In this document: piece after piece, positions 30,621 to 38,484 of the stretch
Numbering within the stretch: the stretch's first letter is position 1
Layout: each line of letters begins with the position of its first letter
Assembly: GCA_937923795.1 (NCBI GenBank)
Contig: CALDWI010000060.1
Coordinates: 1-38,484, forward strand
DNA length: 38,484 bases
Direction of reading: 5' to 3'
DNA from: an uncultured Collinsella sp.
GTDB taxonomy: Bacteria > Actinomycetota > Coriobacteriia > Coriobacteriales > Coriobacteriaceae
Position numbers and translations under genes: made by a program
The notes under the pieces: generated by a model
Database searches by the model: none
What the model was told of the DNA's origin: nothing
The model's input: only the letters and a program-made list of their open reading frames with translations

Positions 30621-31256
30621 ATGAATAAAGATCTGTATCTGGTCCGTCATGGACAGACGATATTCAACCTTAAGCGTATCATTCAGGGGTGGAGTGATTC
30701 GCCGCTTACGCAGTTGGGTTGCGACCAGGCGGCGCGCGCCGGCATGTTTTTACGTGCGCGCGGCATTGAGCCCGATCATGCCTACACCTCCACGCTTCAT
30801 CGCACCGAGCAGACTATCGCCAACTTGTGGCCGGGCTTGGCGTACGAGCGCCTGGACGGTCTGCGCGAGTGGTTCTTTGGCGACTTTGAGGCCGAGCGCG
30901 TGATGCTTATGCCCGAGCGCCCGTGGCGAGATTTCTATCGTCAGTTTGGCGGCGAGGGCCAGATGCAGGTGCGTGAGCGCATGGTGGCGACGATAACCGA
31001 TCTTATGCGACGTCCGGACCACGAGTGCGTGCTCGCGGTGAGCCACGGCTCGGCTATCAAGGAGTTTTTGGACCACGTGCGGGGCGCGGCGGCCGACGAG
31101 CGCGAACGCGTGCCGGGCAACTGCTCAGTGCTGCATTTTGCGTTTGACGATGCGGCCGATACGTTTGAACTGGTCGAAGTCTTTACGCAGGAAGACTACG
31201 CGCGCGAGCTGGGGCTTGAACCGCTCGTGGCTACTGCGGGTCCGCAGCGCGGATAA
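30621..31256 (+). CDS. Histidine phosphatase (phosphoglycerate-mutase-like) 2
   Basis: A 211-residue paralogue of the gene before it. It has LYLVRHGQTIFNLKRIIQGW, AYTSTLHRTEQTIAN, LREWFFGDFEAE and VLAVSHGSAIKEFLDHV. The two share the layout of every motif, so they stem from a tandem duplication, but their middle parts have diverged. The GAAAGG ribosome site and 17-bp gap show one operon with the first copy. The larger C-terminus (VEVFTQEDYARELGLEPLV) is unique to this copy. A terminator follows at 31304-31345. Confidence 0.88.
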   Translation: MNKDLYLVRHGQTIFNLKRIIQGWSDSPLTQLGCDQAARAGMFLRARGIEPDHAYTSTLHRTEQTIANLWPGLAYERLDGLREWFFGDFEAERVMLMPERPWRDFYRQFGGEGQMQVRERMVATITDLMRRPDHECVLAVSHGSAIKEFLDHVRGAAADERERVPGNCSVLHFAFDDAADTFELVEVFTQEDYARELGLEPLVATAGPQRG

Positions 31257-31303
31257 CGCGAGCGTGGCGGCACGAGTCGCCGGCATAACTTCTCGACGCA
31301 AAA

Positions 31304-31345
31304 GGGGCGGAGATGCATGTACCTGCTACATCTCCGCCCCCTGTT
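31304..31345. terminator. Terminator between convergent genes
   Basis: GGGGCGGAGATG (31304-31315) pairs perfectly with CATCTCCGCCCC (31329-31340), followed by CTGTTT on the plus strand. It ends the histidine phosphatase operon and, through AAAA on the other side, perhaps also the minus-strand gene. Confidence 0.75.
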
Positions 31346-31385
31346 TGTTGAGCTGCCGATTTTTGCGCTGGGCGGTCTGGTTTTG

Positions 31386-32069
31386 CTAGAACCGCGCGAC
31401 CTGGTGCGTGAGCAGGCCCATCGGGACCTGCGGCACGGCGCCGCTGACCTGCGCGGCGGGGAAGAGCGCGGCAACGGTAAAGTTGAACGGCTCCTTGCCG
31501 GTGTACGTTCCGGCGGCACGGGCCTCATCGGCCAGCAGCTGCGACGCCCCGGTCAGAGCGGCGGCGTAGGCGGGGTCGTCGGCCAGTGCCGGCTCCGGTG
31601 CTTGGTCGAGCATAGCGCGGATGGCTCCGACGGCGTCCTCGCGCTTGACCTCCCACGCGCGGTGCGTAATGCCCGCGGGGTCGGTGACGGCGTAGAGCGA
31701 CGCGCCCTCTTTGGCGGCGCCCAGGATGATATCCATGACGGGCGAGGCCTCGTAGGCGAGCGACACGGGGCGCGGCTGCACCTTGAGCTCGGCGATCGCG
31801 CGCGCGGCGGCGGCCACGTCAGCGCTGGCATCGCCCTTGTCGCCTGCAAGTACACTCGTCGGGCAAATCGCCACAACACCCGTCACGCGCCCCGGCTCCC
31901 CCGAACATTCGTACACGTAATACGCCGCACCCGGGTCCTTGAGCATCAGACCATCGGCAATGGATCCGCGCAGAGCATCGTTGCCGCTCAGGATGCTGCC
32001 CATTGCAGGCAGCGCCTCGAGCACGCGGTCCTGAGCTGGGCGGATGCAGGGAAACGGAAGTGCTTTCAT
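31386..32069 (-). CDS. Truncated DUF1015/SerK-like protein lacking the active-site motif
   Basis: A 227-residue protein that follows the order of DUF1015 (COG4198, which includes the serine kinase SerK) but is about half its usual ~400 residues. I can align PFPCIRPA with the family's PFxAIRP start, AAYYVYECSGEPGRVTGVVAIC with its YxYxQ..GIVG strand, SLYAVTDPAGITHRAWEV with the DDGIxHxxWxI strand, and FTVAALFPAAQV with the LAVLFPDDQL strand. The hallmark IADGHHR is replaced by LADDPAY, and the preceding H-E-x-T..K-x-DR segment is missing. It is therefore probably not a kinase. It lies downstream of serC-serA and an M20 peptidase on the same strand. The identification is mine by eye and is moderately sure. 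Confidence 0.7.
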   Translation of the reverse strand: MKALPFPCIRPAQDRVLEALPAMGSILSGNDALRGSIADGLMLKDPGAAYYVYECSGEPGRVTGVVAICPTSVLAGDKGDASADVAAAARAIAELKVQPRPVSLAYEASPVMDIILGAAKEGASLYAVTDPAGITHRAWEVKREDAVGAIRAMLDQAPEPALADDPAYAAALTGASQLLADEARAAGTYTGKEPFNFTVAALFPAAQVSGAVPQVPMGLLTHQVARF

Positions 32070-32108
32070 GGGCGGTCCTAACGCACGAGTCGGTTTGTTC
32101 GCGGCTTA

Positions 32109-33338
32109 TTATGCCCCAACTTGGCCGCTCGCGTCCCAGAGCACGTTATCGGCGAGCGCGATTAGCACCTGCTGACAACGAACGATATCGGCGTGGGGCA
32201 CATATTCGTTGGGCTTGTGCGCGAGCGCGAGCGACCCGGGACCGTAGCTCATGCAATTGCGGTTGCCTGTCTTGCCGGCGATGACGGCGATGACGGCGGT
32301 GTCGGTGTAGCCGGTAAAGAAGCCGACGGTCGTGTCCGCGTCCGTCACGTCATCGGCGGCACGCTTGAGCGCTGCTAGAAGGGGAGAGTTCGGGTCACGC
32401 TCGATGGCGGGGCGGTCGCCCGTCACGGTATAGGTGCCGCGGCAACCGGGAACTGCGGCCTCCGCTGCGGCAATGGCCTGCTCCACCATCCGGACCACGG
32501 CCGCGGTGTCGGTCGGCGGGGTCAGGCGCATGTCGGCCCAGACCTTGGCATGGTCTGGCACCACATAGGGACGATAGCCGCCCTCGATCTGCCCAAACGT
32601 AATGGTCGAGGGTCCCAACTCACTGTGCGCGGGCAGCGCCGCAAACGCGCGGCGAAGCGAGCATACGGCCTCGGCCATGGCGGCGACGGCATCCGCGCCC
32701 TTCCAGGGCTGGCTCGCATGCGCCGTCACGCCAGCCATTTCAATCTCGAACCACGTACGCCCCTTGTGCGCCACCTGGATCTGTCCGTCGGTGGGCTCGG
32801 TGTCCAGCACCCATTCACGCGAGCCGACCCAGTCAGCATCGATCGCGGCTTCTGAGCCGCGCATAAAATCTTCCTCGTCGACCGAGCAGATGAGCGAAAA
32901 GCCGTGGCGGGGCAGCGCGCCATCCGCCACCACGCGCTCGAGCGTATGGACCAGTGCGGCAATGGCGCAAGCCAGTCCGCCCTTCATGTCGCAGGCGCCG
33001 CGGCCATAGAGTTTGTTGTTGCGCACAACCGCCCCGAGCGGCGGCGTGTCCGCGTCCCAGCCATCGCCCAAGGTTACGGTATCCATATGGCAGATATAGA
33101 CGAGTCGCGGCTCGTCGCTTTGGCCCGGCACGGTGACCATGAGGTTGCGGCGCCCGGGGAGTACTTCGAGCTCTGCAATTTGCACGGCATGGAGCACCGG
33201 ATGGCTCAGCTGCGCCAACCGTTCCTCAACCAACGCTTTGATATAGCGCTCAATTTCGTCCTCATACGCACCTGGGTCGGAACTGTCGATCCGCATGAGT
33301 CCTTGCGTAAGCCGCCAAGCAAAATCTGTATCAACCAT
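32109..33338 (-). CDS. M20-family metallopeptidase/deacylase (ArgE/DapE type)
   Basis: A 409-residue M20 enzyme different from the PepV-type one at 11813. Metal ligands: the His and Asp of ICHMDTVTLG, the bridging Asp of GRGACDMKGGLA, and the Glu pair of SVDEEDFMRG; the Asp of DTEPTD; and the dimerisation-domain His of TAHASQPWKG. The metal-binding His near the end is in HKPNEYVPHADI. It could release amino acids from N-acyl or dipeptide substrates. The start at 33338 follows GTGAGG; the frame upstream to 33485 crosses a terminator and is not used. Between serA and the DUF1015-like gene, same strand. Confidence 0.9.
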   Translation of the reverse strand: MVDTDFAWRLTQGLMRIDSSDPGAYEDEIERYIKALVEERLAQLSHPVLHAVQIAELEVLPGRRNLMVTVPGQSDEPRLVYICHMDTVTLGDGWDADTPPLGAVVRNNKLYGRGACDMKGGLACAIAALVHTLERVVADGALPRHGFSLICSVDEEDFMRGSEAAIDADWVGSREWVLDTEPTDGQIQVAHKGRTWFEIEMAGVTAHASQPWKGADAVAAMAEAVCSLRRAFAALPAHSELGPSTITFGQIEGGYRPYVVPDHAKVWADMRLTPPTDTAAVVRMVEQAIAAAEAAVPGCRGTYTVTGDRPAIERDPNSPLLAALKRAADDVTDADTTVGFFTGYTDTAVIAVIAGKTGNRNCMSYGPGSLALAHKPNEYVPHADIVRCQQVLIALADNVLWDASGQVGA

Positions 33339-33414
33339 AGGCACCTCACAGATAGTTAGGTCAACATACAGATTGTATGCCAAGAAGCGGCTCGGTGCAT
33401 TTAATGGAGGGCTC

Positions 33415-33452
33415 ACAAAAACGGGGACGCCTCTCGTGCGAAAGGCGCCCCC
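33415..33452 (-). terminator. Terminator of serC-serA
   Basis: On the minus strand GGGGGCGCCT (33452-33443) pairs with AGGCGTCCCC (33432-33423) with one mismatch, and is followed by GTTTTTG. It lies 64 bp past the serA stop and ~75 bp before the M20 gene, so that gene probably has its own promoter. Confidence 0.8.
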
Positions 33453-33515
33453 GCGGGCATTCAATGTCAGCGACGGGCAGGCCACATGGGGAACTGCCCG
33501 TCAGATCAGCCGGCG

Positions 33516-34679
33516 CTATTTGATCACGCGCACGCGATACATCGACGGAATCTGCTTGAGCGCCTCGATGGTGCTGCTGTCCAGGTGCTCGTCGGTGTCG
33601 AACATGGTGTAGGCGTTCTCGCCGGCAGACTCGTTGGTCATACGCTGCACGTTGGCGTTGTCCTTGGCCAGGATGGCCGTGATCTGGCCGATCATGTTGG
33701 GCACGTTGGCATGCAGGCAGGCAATGCGGCTTGCAGCGCGCGCCTTGCCCATGCTGCAAGCGGGGTAGTTGACGCTGTGGGCGATGTTACCGTTCTCCAG
33801 GTAATCCTTGAGCTCGCTGATGGCCATATCGGCGCAGTTGGCCTCGGCCTCGCCGGTGCCGGCGCCCGAGTGCGTGGTGATAAACGTGTTGGGCATCTTG
33901 ACGGTCTTGGGCGTGGCAAAGTCGCAGCTAAACCAGCTCAGCTTGCCCTCGCGCAGGGCGGCGTCGACGGCGTCCTCGTCAATGATGGTCTCGCGTGCGT
34001 AGTTGATCAGCACGGCGTCCGGGGCCAGCAGGTTGATCTGCTCGGTGCTGATCATGCCGATGGTGTCGGCCTTGCTGGGCACGTGCACGGTGAGGTAGTC
34101 GCAGCCGCGGCAGAGATCCTCGAGCGTGCCCACGCGCTGCACCTCGCGGCTCAGCACCCACGCGTGCTCAACGGAAATGAACGGGTCGTAGCCGTAGACA
34201 TCCATGCCCAGGTCGACGCAGGCGTTGGCGACCTTGGAGCCTACGTTGCCCAGACCGATGACGCCGATGCGCTTGCCTTTAAGCTCTCGGCCCACAAAGG
34301 CCTTCTTGGCCTTTTCGGCATCGACCTGAATCTCGGGGTCGTCGGCGTTGTCGCGCACCCAGTTCATCGACTGTACTACGCCGCGGCTCGAGAGCACCAG
34401 CATGCCCAGGACGAGCTCCTTGACGGCGTTGCTGTTGGCGCCGGGGGAGTTAAAGACGACGACGCCCTTCTTGGCGTACTCCTCGACGGGGATGTTGTTG
34501 ACGCCGGCGCCGCAGCGGGCGATGGCGCGGATGCCCTCGGGCAGCTCGTAGCCGTGCAGGTCGGTCGAGCGCATCAGGATCGCGTCGGCCTCCTCGGCGG
34601 TGCTTACAAACTCGTAGCCTTCGCCAAACTCGACTTTGCCGTCCTTGGTGATGTCGTCGATGGTCTTAATCTTACGCAT
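33516..34679 (-). CDS. serA: D-3-phosphoglycerate dehydrogenase
   Basis: A 387-residue 2-hydroxyacid dehydrogenase that makes 3-phosphohydroxypyruvate, the first step of serine synthesis. The substrate loop is RCGAGVNNIPVEEYAKKGVVVFNSPGANSNAVKELV; the NAD fold is GKRIGVIGLGNVGSKVA with the acceptor Asp in YGYDP; catalytic residues are the Arg in NYARET, the Glu in that region and the His in TTHSGAGTGEAE. The C-terminal ~75 residues are an ACT domain (MIGQITAILAKDNANVQRM), consistent with serine feedback. The start at 34679 follows AAGGAG, 72 bp after serC, so the two form an operon that ends at 33415-33452. Confidence 0.96.
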   Translation of the reverse strand: MRKIKTIDDITKDGKVEFGEGYEFVSTAEEADAILMRSTDLHGYELPEGIRAIARCGAGVNNIPVEEYAKKGVVVFNSPGANSNAVKELVLGMLVLSSRGVVQSMNWVRDNADDPEIQVDAEKAKKAFVGRELKGKRIGVIGLGNVGSKVANACVDLGMDVYGYDPFISVEHAWVLSREVQRVGTLEDLCRGCDYLTVHVPSKADTIGMISTEQINLLAPDAVLINYARETIIDEDAVDAALREGKLSWFSCDFATPKTVKMPNTFITTHSGAGTGEAEANCADMAISELKDYLENGNIAHSVNYPACSMGKARAASRIACLHANVPNMIGQITAILAKDNANVQRMTNESAGENAYTMFDTDEHLDSSTIEALKQIPSMYRVRVIK

Positions 34680-34751
34680 GGAAAAACTCCTTAGCAGGTT
34701 TTGATCTAAACAAGGTGGTCTGAGGTGGCTGGTCGGCCCGCGGGTTGCGGG

Positions 34752-35876
34752 CTAGTTAGATCGCGGACTCAAACTATGCTGCGCTTCGAAGTCTTTCATG
34801 TACGAGGCCAGTGCCTGCACGTCTTCCATAGTTACGGCGTTGTAGACGCTGGCGCGCATGCCGCCCACCAGGCGATGGCCCTTGACATTTTGAATCTGGT
34901 GCTCGGCCGCGCCAGCGACAAAGGCCGCGTCGAGCTCGGCGTCGCCGGTGCGGAAGGTGACGTTGGCGATGGAGCGGCTGTCGACCTGCGTGGTGCCATG
35001 GAACAGCACGCTGTGCTCGAGCAGGTCGTAGAGCAGGTTGGCCTTGGCCCAGTTGCGCTCGGCCATGGCGGCAAGTCCGCCGGTCTCCTCGACCCAGCGG
35101 AACACCTTGCCGCACACGTAGATGCCAAAGGTGTTGGGCGTGTTGAGCATAGAGCCCTTGGCGGCCTGGGTCTTAAGGTCCATGTACTGCGGCGTCTGCG
35201 CAAAAGCGGGGCCATCTGCGATGAGGTCGTCGCGCACGATGACCACGGTCACGCCCGCGGCACCGGCGTTTTTCTGCGCGCCGGCGTAAATGAGCCCGTA
35301 GCGCTCAACATTGAGCGGCTGCGACAGAAAGCAGCTCGAGACATCGGCGACCAGCGGCACATCGCCGCAAGCGGGCAGCTCGCGGTACATGGTGCCAAAG
35401 ATGGTGTTGTTCTGGCAGATGTAGACGTAGTCGAGCCCGTCGCCCGCGGCCTCGGCGGCAATGCGCGCGTTGATGTCGGCCATGTCGGGGATGCGGTCGT
35501 AATTGGTGTCCTCGGAGCTCGCGAGCAGCACGGCCTCACCGTACTTGGCGGCTTCTTTGTATGCCTTGTTGGCAAAGTTGCCGGTCACGATGTAGCCGGC
35601 GCGGCCGCGGCGCATGAGGTTCATGGGGATGCCCGTAAACTGCAGTGTGGCGCCGCCCTGCAAAAACAGGACGCGGTAGTTGTCGGGGATGCTCAGCAGG
35701 CGACGCAGGGTTGCCTCGGCGTCGTCGATGATCTGTTGGTACATGCTAGATCGATGGCTCATCTCGAGCACGGACATGCCGCAACCGCGGTAGTCCATCA
35801 TCTCGTCGGCGATCTCGGCGAGCACGCTTGTAGGCAGTGCGGCCGGGCCAGCTGAGAAGTTGTGCACACGTGCCAT
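34752..35876 (-). CDS. serC: Phosphoserine aminotransferase
   Basis: A 374-residue class-V PLP aminotransferase that converts 3-phosphohydroxypyruvate to phosphoserine, using glutamate. Markers: NFSAGPAALP at the start, MSVLEMSHRS, LFLQGGATLQF, ADVSSCFLSQPLNV, and GAQKNAGAAGVTVVIV with the PLP lysine. NTPNTFGIYV and VGGMRASVYNA at the C-terminus are conserved for SerC. The gene leads a serC-serA operon; the ATG follows a GAGGG-type site. No serB is near by; see the histidine phosphatases. Confidence 0.97.
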   Translation of the reverse strand: MARVHNFSAGPAALPTSVLAEIADEMMDYRGCGMSVLEMSHRSSMYQQIIDDAEATLRRLLSIPDNYRVLFLQGGATLQFTGIPMNLMRRGRAGYIVTGNFANKAYKEAAKYGEAVLLASSEDTNYDRIPDMADINARIAAEAAGDGLDYVYICQNNTIFGTMYRELPACGDVPLVADVSSCFLSQPLNVERYGLIYAGAQKNAGAAGVTVVIVRDDLIADGPAFAQTPQYMDLKTQAAKGSMLNTPNTFGIYVCGKVFRWVEETGGLAAMAERNWAKANLLYDLLEHSVLFHGTTQVDSRSIANVTFRTGDAELDAAFVAGAAEHQIQNVKGHRLVGGMRASVYNAVTMEDVQALASYMKDFEAQHSLSPRSN

Positions 35877-36017
35877 CTTCTAGTTCCCCCTCGTAGTCGT
35901 TTGAACGTTCGGGATACTTTAGCACAGTGGAGCGCCGGGCGCGACCGCATCACGGTAAAACTCGAGTGCGCTGCTATGATTTACAGGATGGTTACATGGG
36001 AAAGGCGGTCGCTAGGT

Positions 36018-37760
36018 CTATATCACCGGGATATACCGTGACAGGTACTCCTTGAGCGCCGGATCGCACACATAGAGGAACGTTCCCAGCATGCCGCGCG
36101 TCATGAGGACGTAGTAGGCGTTGACGATGATCTTTCGCAGCTCGTCGTCGCTTGCTTTTTTCTTTGCGACGGCATCTTTGAAGTTTGCCCTGTTAACACA
36201 GACCAAATCTTTGTCCGAATCGTAGTAAATGTCAGGACCTAGAATTACGAATCCGTAATTGAGATCATAACCCTGTACGGTGTGGATGCATCCGACCTCG
36301 TCGACAGCGTTGGCGGAGTTAACCCAATCCTTCTGGGTTGAGTTCCAGCGTTTGGGAATGCCCTCGATGACGATATCGAACGCATCTTTATTGCTCTTGC
36401 TTTCCCATTTCCAAGCAAAACCGGCTGTCATACGAGACAGCTCAATTTCTTTTTCTTTGGCCTGCTGTAGGGAGCAGAAATCTTCAAACCGGTCGACTAT
36501 GCCAAACTGGTACCTGGGGATATCACTGTCAGGATCGCCGACTTGCGAGTCGTAAGGCTGAGAGGCAAAGAGCTCATCAAACTTAATGCCGGCATGCATG
36601 TACGCTTTGTTATCAAGCAGGTCGTAGACAAAATCGAGGTACTCATCGCCGCCACGCACACGCATTTGGGTACTCAAGTTGAATTCTTCGGTCTCGATGC
36701 CAGCTTCTTCGAGTTGGTTGAGTCGCTGCTCAAGGCCATCTCGGTTGAGTCCCGATGCGCGGACTTGCTGTTTGGGGTCATAGAACAGATATGCCTTGTC
36801 GCAGCATTTGAATATCCAGTCAACCTGGTTGCTCGTGTGTGGAAGGCCGAGGCGGTCGCAGGTGTTATAGAAGGCCTTAATGCCGGAACCCATGCTTAGA
36901 TAATTACCCAGTCGATGTGCTTCGTCGACAAGTAGGATGTCATAACGATCATTTTTGGTTACGTCACTGTGGCTCAAGATATCGCCAGGCTTTAACCCTG
37001 GTAGGAAGTGCGTGAGTTTCCTGAGGGTCTTCTTCAGGGAATCCATGGGGGTGACAAAACCGACTCGCAGGCCGGAAAGGTTGGGCTCATTTTTGATTTT
37101 GAACATGAGACTGATGGCGAGGATTGTTTTGCCTGTTCCCGGCGCGCCGTTCACGACGGTTACGCGCTCTTTCTTAGGACCGCCGTGTTTAATGTCTTCA
37201 TGCTCTTGCTCGAGCCGCCCGTAAATCGCCTCAATCGTTTCGTATTGATCGGGCGTGAGCGTCTTGAAGGGCGAGAATTTGAACAGGTCAGTGTTCTCGA
37301 GCTCTTCGATGGGGTGGATCGCATAGTTCTCTTCGCGAAGCTTCGTCCAGAGGTCTCTGAACTTCTGGCGATACTGAGGTCGCTCAAAATAATCGAACTG
37401 GGCATAGCCATTGTTGGCATTGGTGACCTGGTATTTTTCATCGGCGCAGAACAGTTCAATAAGTCGATTCTCGAACTCGAACGTTGCGGATTGGTTGAAG
37501 GTGGGATTGTCAATCAGAAGGGTACGGTCGAAGTCTTTGTCCACGTTTGCGGCGTGTTGCTTCATGCGGCGTCGATAATTGGTCGTTTGACCGATGTACG
37601 CCGTTTTGTTTTTGCTGTTGGTCAGGATGTAGAGAACAGGCCAGCTTTCGTCGTGGTGCGACCCTGGCTTTGGCGTGCCAAAGTCCTGCAGCGATTCGCT
37701 TGTCTCGAAGGGCTGGGGCAGGGGGAGCGTGTATTGCCGAAGGGCGAACTCGTTACTCAT
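36018..37760 (-). CDS. GIY-YIG nuclease fused to a Schlafen-type (DUF2075) helicase
   Basis: A 580-residue fusion. Residues 40-105 are a GIY-YIG nuclease: VLYILTNSKNKTAYIGQT (Y-I-L and Y-I-G), the Arg run RRRMKQH, and the metal-binding Glu in ATFEFENRLIELF. From ~165 comes an SF1-like helicase of the DUF2075/Schlafen group 3 kind: VVNGAPGTGKTILA (Walker A, 205-212), DILLVDEAHRL (Walker B, 279-282), YDPKQQVR, HTVQGYDLNYGFVILGPD and YYVLMTRGM (motif VI-like). The start at 37760 follows AAAGGCGG; the frame before it has no site. It overlaps the stop of the MazG-like gene by 8 bp. Such pairs occur in defence islands, but no activity has been shown for this one. Lower G+C than its neighbours. Confidence 0.9.
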   Translation of the reverse strand: MSNEFALRQYTLPLPQPFETSESLQDFGTPKPGSHHDESWPVLYILTNSKNKTAYIGQTTNYRRRMKQHAANVDKDFDRTLLIDNPTFNQSATFEFENRLIELFCADEKYQVTNANNGYAQFDYFERPQYRQKFRDLWTKLREENYAIHPIEELENTDLFKFSPFKTLTPDQYETIEAIYGRLEQEHEDIKHGGPKKERVTVVNGAPGTGKTILAISLMFKIKNEPNLSGLRVGFVTPMDSLKKTLRKLTHFLPGLKPGDILSHSDVTKNDRYDILLVDEAHRLGNYLSMGSGIKAFYNTCDRLGLPHTSNQVDWIFKCCDKAYLFYDPKQQVRASGLNRDGLEQRLNQLEEAGIETEEFNLSTQMRVRGGDEYLDFVYDLLDNKAYMHAGIKFDELFASQPYDSQVGDPDSDIPRYQFGIVDRFEDFCSLQQAKEKEIELSRMTAGFAWKWESKSNKDAFDIVIEGIPKRWNSTQKDWVNSANAVDEVGCIHTVQGYDLNYGFVILGPDIYYDSDKDLVCVNRANFKDAVAKKKASDDELRKIIVNAYYVLMTRGMLGTFLYVCDPALKEYLSRYIPVI

Positions 37761-38109
37761 GGTGGTCCGCCTTTCTGTATTCGTCAGATGATGCGTCGAC
37801 AGGGTAGCGCTCGCCATTGCGTTTGAGCTTGGACGAAAGCGCCGCTGGTAGGTCGATTTCATTTAAATCTGCGAAACGCAGAAGGAAAAGGAGCGTGTCG
37901 GCGACTTCGTCTTCGATGGCTTGGCGTTGCTCGGTTTCTTCGAACATTTCTGCAATGCGTTCGTCGCTCATAAAACGAAAGAGCTGAAGGAGCTCGGAGG
38001 ACTCAGTTGCCATGCCGATGGCAAGCTCTTTTGGCGTGTGATATTTGCGCCAGTCGCGTGCATCACAAAAGTCCCTGACTTGTTCCGTCATGGCATCGAG
38101 CTTATCCAT
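37753..38109 (-). CDS. MazG-like nucleotide pyrophosphohydrolase
   Basis: A 118-residue all-alpha NTP pyrophosphohydrolase. The metal-binding ExxE-x-ExxD layout is seen as TESSELLQLFRF..ERIAEMFEETEQR..IEDEVADTLLFLLRFAD, which corresponds to the EExxE..ExxD helices of MazG and dCTPase-like enzymes. They hydrolyse (d)NTPs to monophosphates. I chose the ATG at 38109, with GGGAGG 9 bp upstream, over the TTG at 38118. Its 3' end overlaps the helicase gene by 8 bp, showing translational coupling. It may lower the nucleotide pool or change alarmone levels in support of the helicase-nuclease. Confidence 0.9.
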   Translation of the reverse strand: MDKLDAMTEQVRDFCDARDWRKYHTPKELAIGMATESSELLQLFRFMSDERIAEMFEETEQRQAIEDEVADTLLFLLRFADLNEIDLPAALSSKLKRNGERYPVDASSDEYRKADHHE

Positions 38110-38224
38110 CGTCCGCAACCTCCCTGATGTTCATTGTTTTATTATGGCCGTATCTGGTATTTATTGCACATCATTTGGGATGTGCGGTTTGTTCGATCGC
38201 GATTGGCCGGTAGGAGGTTTCACC

Positions 38225-38416
38225 ATGAAGATCGACGTTGATGTAGATCAGCTGCGCGAGAGCCTGCTCGACCGCGCGGGGTCCGCGGCGGGCGTGGGCT
38301 TTCCGGCCGCCATGCTCGACGTGATGGATATCGAGGACGAGTCGACCCAAGAGCTCCTAGCCCGAGCCGAACGCGAAGGCCTCGACCTCCGCGACTTTGC
38401 CGCCGACGATGACTAG
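38225..38416 (+). CDS. Small acidic protein of unknown function
   Basis: A 63-residue protein with no domain I can name. It is acidic (IDVDVDQLRESLL, MDIEDESTQELLARAE, ending DFAADDD), probably largely helical, and soluble. The start at 38225 has a strong TAGGAGG. It is divergent from the MazG/helicase pair, about 115 bp away. Codon use resembles the core genes, unlike the helicase. It could be an uncharacterised conserved actinobacterial protein. Confidence 0.7.
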   Translation: MKIDVDVDQLRESLLDRAGSAAGVGFPAAMLDVMDIEDESTQELLARAEREGLDLRDFAADDD

Positions 38417-38484
38417 GGTAGCTAATTTGGGACGTGTCTCTATAGTTTTGTCAACCGTGTGCTTCGCGCCATTTCGGCATGGCG

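Noticed and set aside
34680..34751. Riboswitch or T-box between serC and serA
   Set aside because: The gap is only 72 bp and has no T-box word or leader terminator.

Overview
The window looks like a chromosomal segment of a high-G+C Gram-positive gut actinobacterium, most likely Collinsella or a close relative in Coriobacteriia. This rests on the strong G/C third-position bias, the gene set (DegV, ABC-F, Sapep dipeptidase, DUF2075 proteins) and the dispersed GGGGAC/GCGGTGGAATAG palindromes. No marker gene is present, so the genus is an inference. No rRNA, tRNA, CRISPR array, integrase or complete transposase was seen.

Layout. 0.1-6 kb: a tail-anchored coiled-coil protein (-) divergent from a short-chain dehydrogenase, then tgt (queuosine tRNA modification) and a LOG-family phosphoribohydrolase. 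5.5-9.9 kb: an accessory island of lower G+C. It holds a RelB/YafQ-type toxin-antitoxin pair and a large TOTE-type primase-helicase-PLD gene broken by one frameshift. It ends in a 210-bp non-coding element with terminal inverted repeats and a second, about 90% identical copy of the last 129 bp of the LOG gene. 10-20 kb: housekeeping genes, namely DegV, HAD phosphatases, an M20 dipeptidase, a complete pstSCAB phosphate transporter and an ABC-F ATPase. 20-24 kb: metal homeostasis, with a DtxR/MntR-type regulator and a zinc/cadmium efflux operon (SmtB-like repressor, HMA chaperone, P1B ATPase) whose operators can be read directly. 24-27.9 kb: an isolated low-G+C AbiEi/DUF559-like protein, a DnaQ-type exonuclease and a His-rich putative Mn/heavy-metal exporter. 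28-31 kb: a DUF188 protein, a DUF308 membrane protein, a nitroreductase behind an iron-box-like palindrome, and two tandem histidine phosphatases. 31-36 kb: a serine-biosynthesis neighbourhood (serC, serA, an M20 peptidase and a degenerate DUF1015/SerK-like protein). 36-38.4 kb: a two-gene unit joining a MazG-like pyrophosphohydrolase to a GIY-YIG/Schlafen-type helicase fusion, a plausible defence module, then a small acidic protein.

Intergenic spaces carry at least three families of imperfect palindromes (centres TTGGGGAC..TCC, outer arms AGTTGCGGTGGAATAG, and CCACAAAGG..GGACAGG). Several occur more than once and look like REP/REPIN elements mobilised from elsewhere in the genome. The strongest leads are the LOG 3'-end duplication bracketing the toxin-antitoxin/TOTE island, the MazG plus GIY-YIG/Schlafen helicase pair, and the active-site-less DUF1015 protein beside serA-serC.
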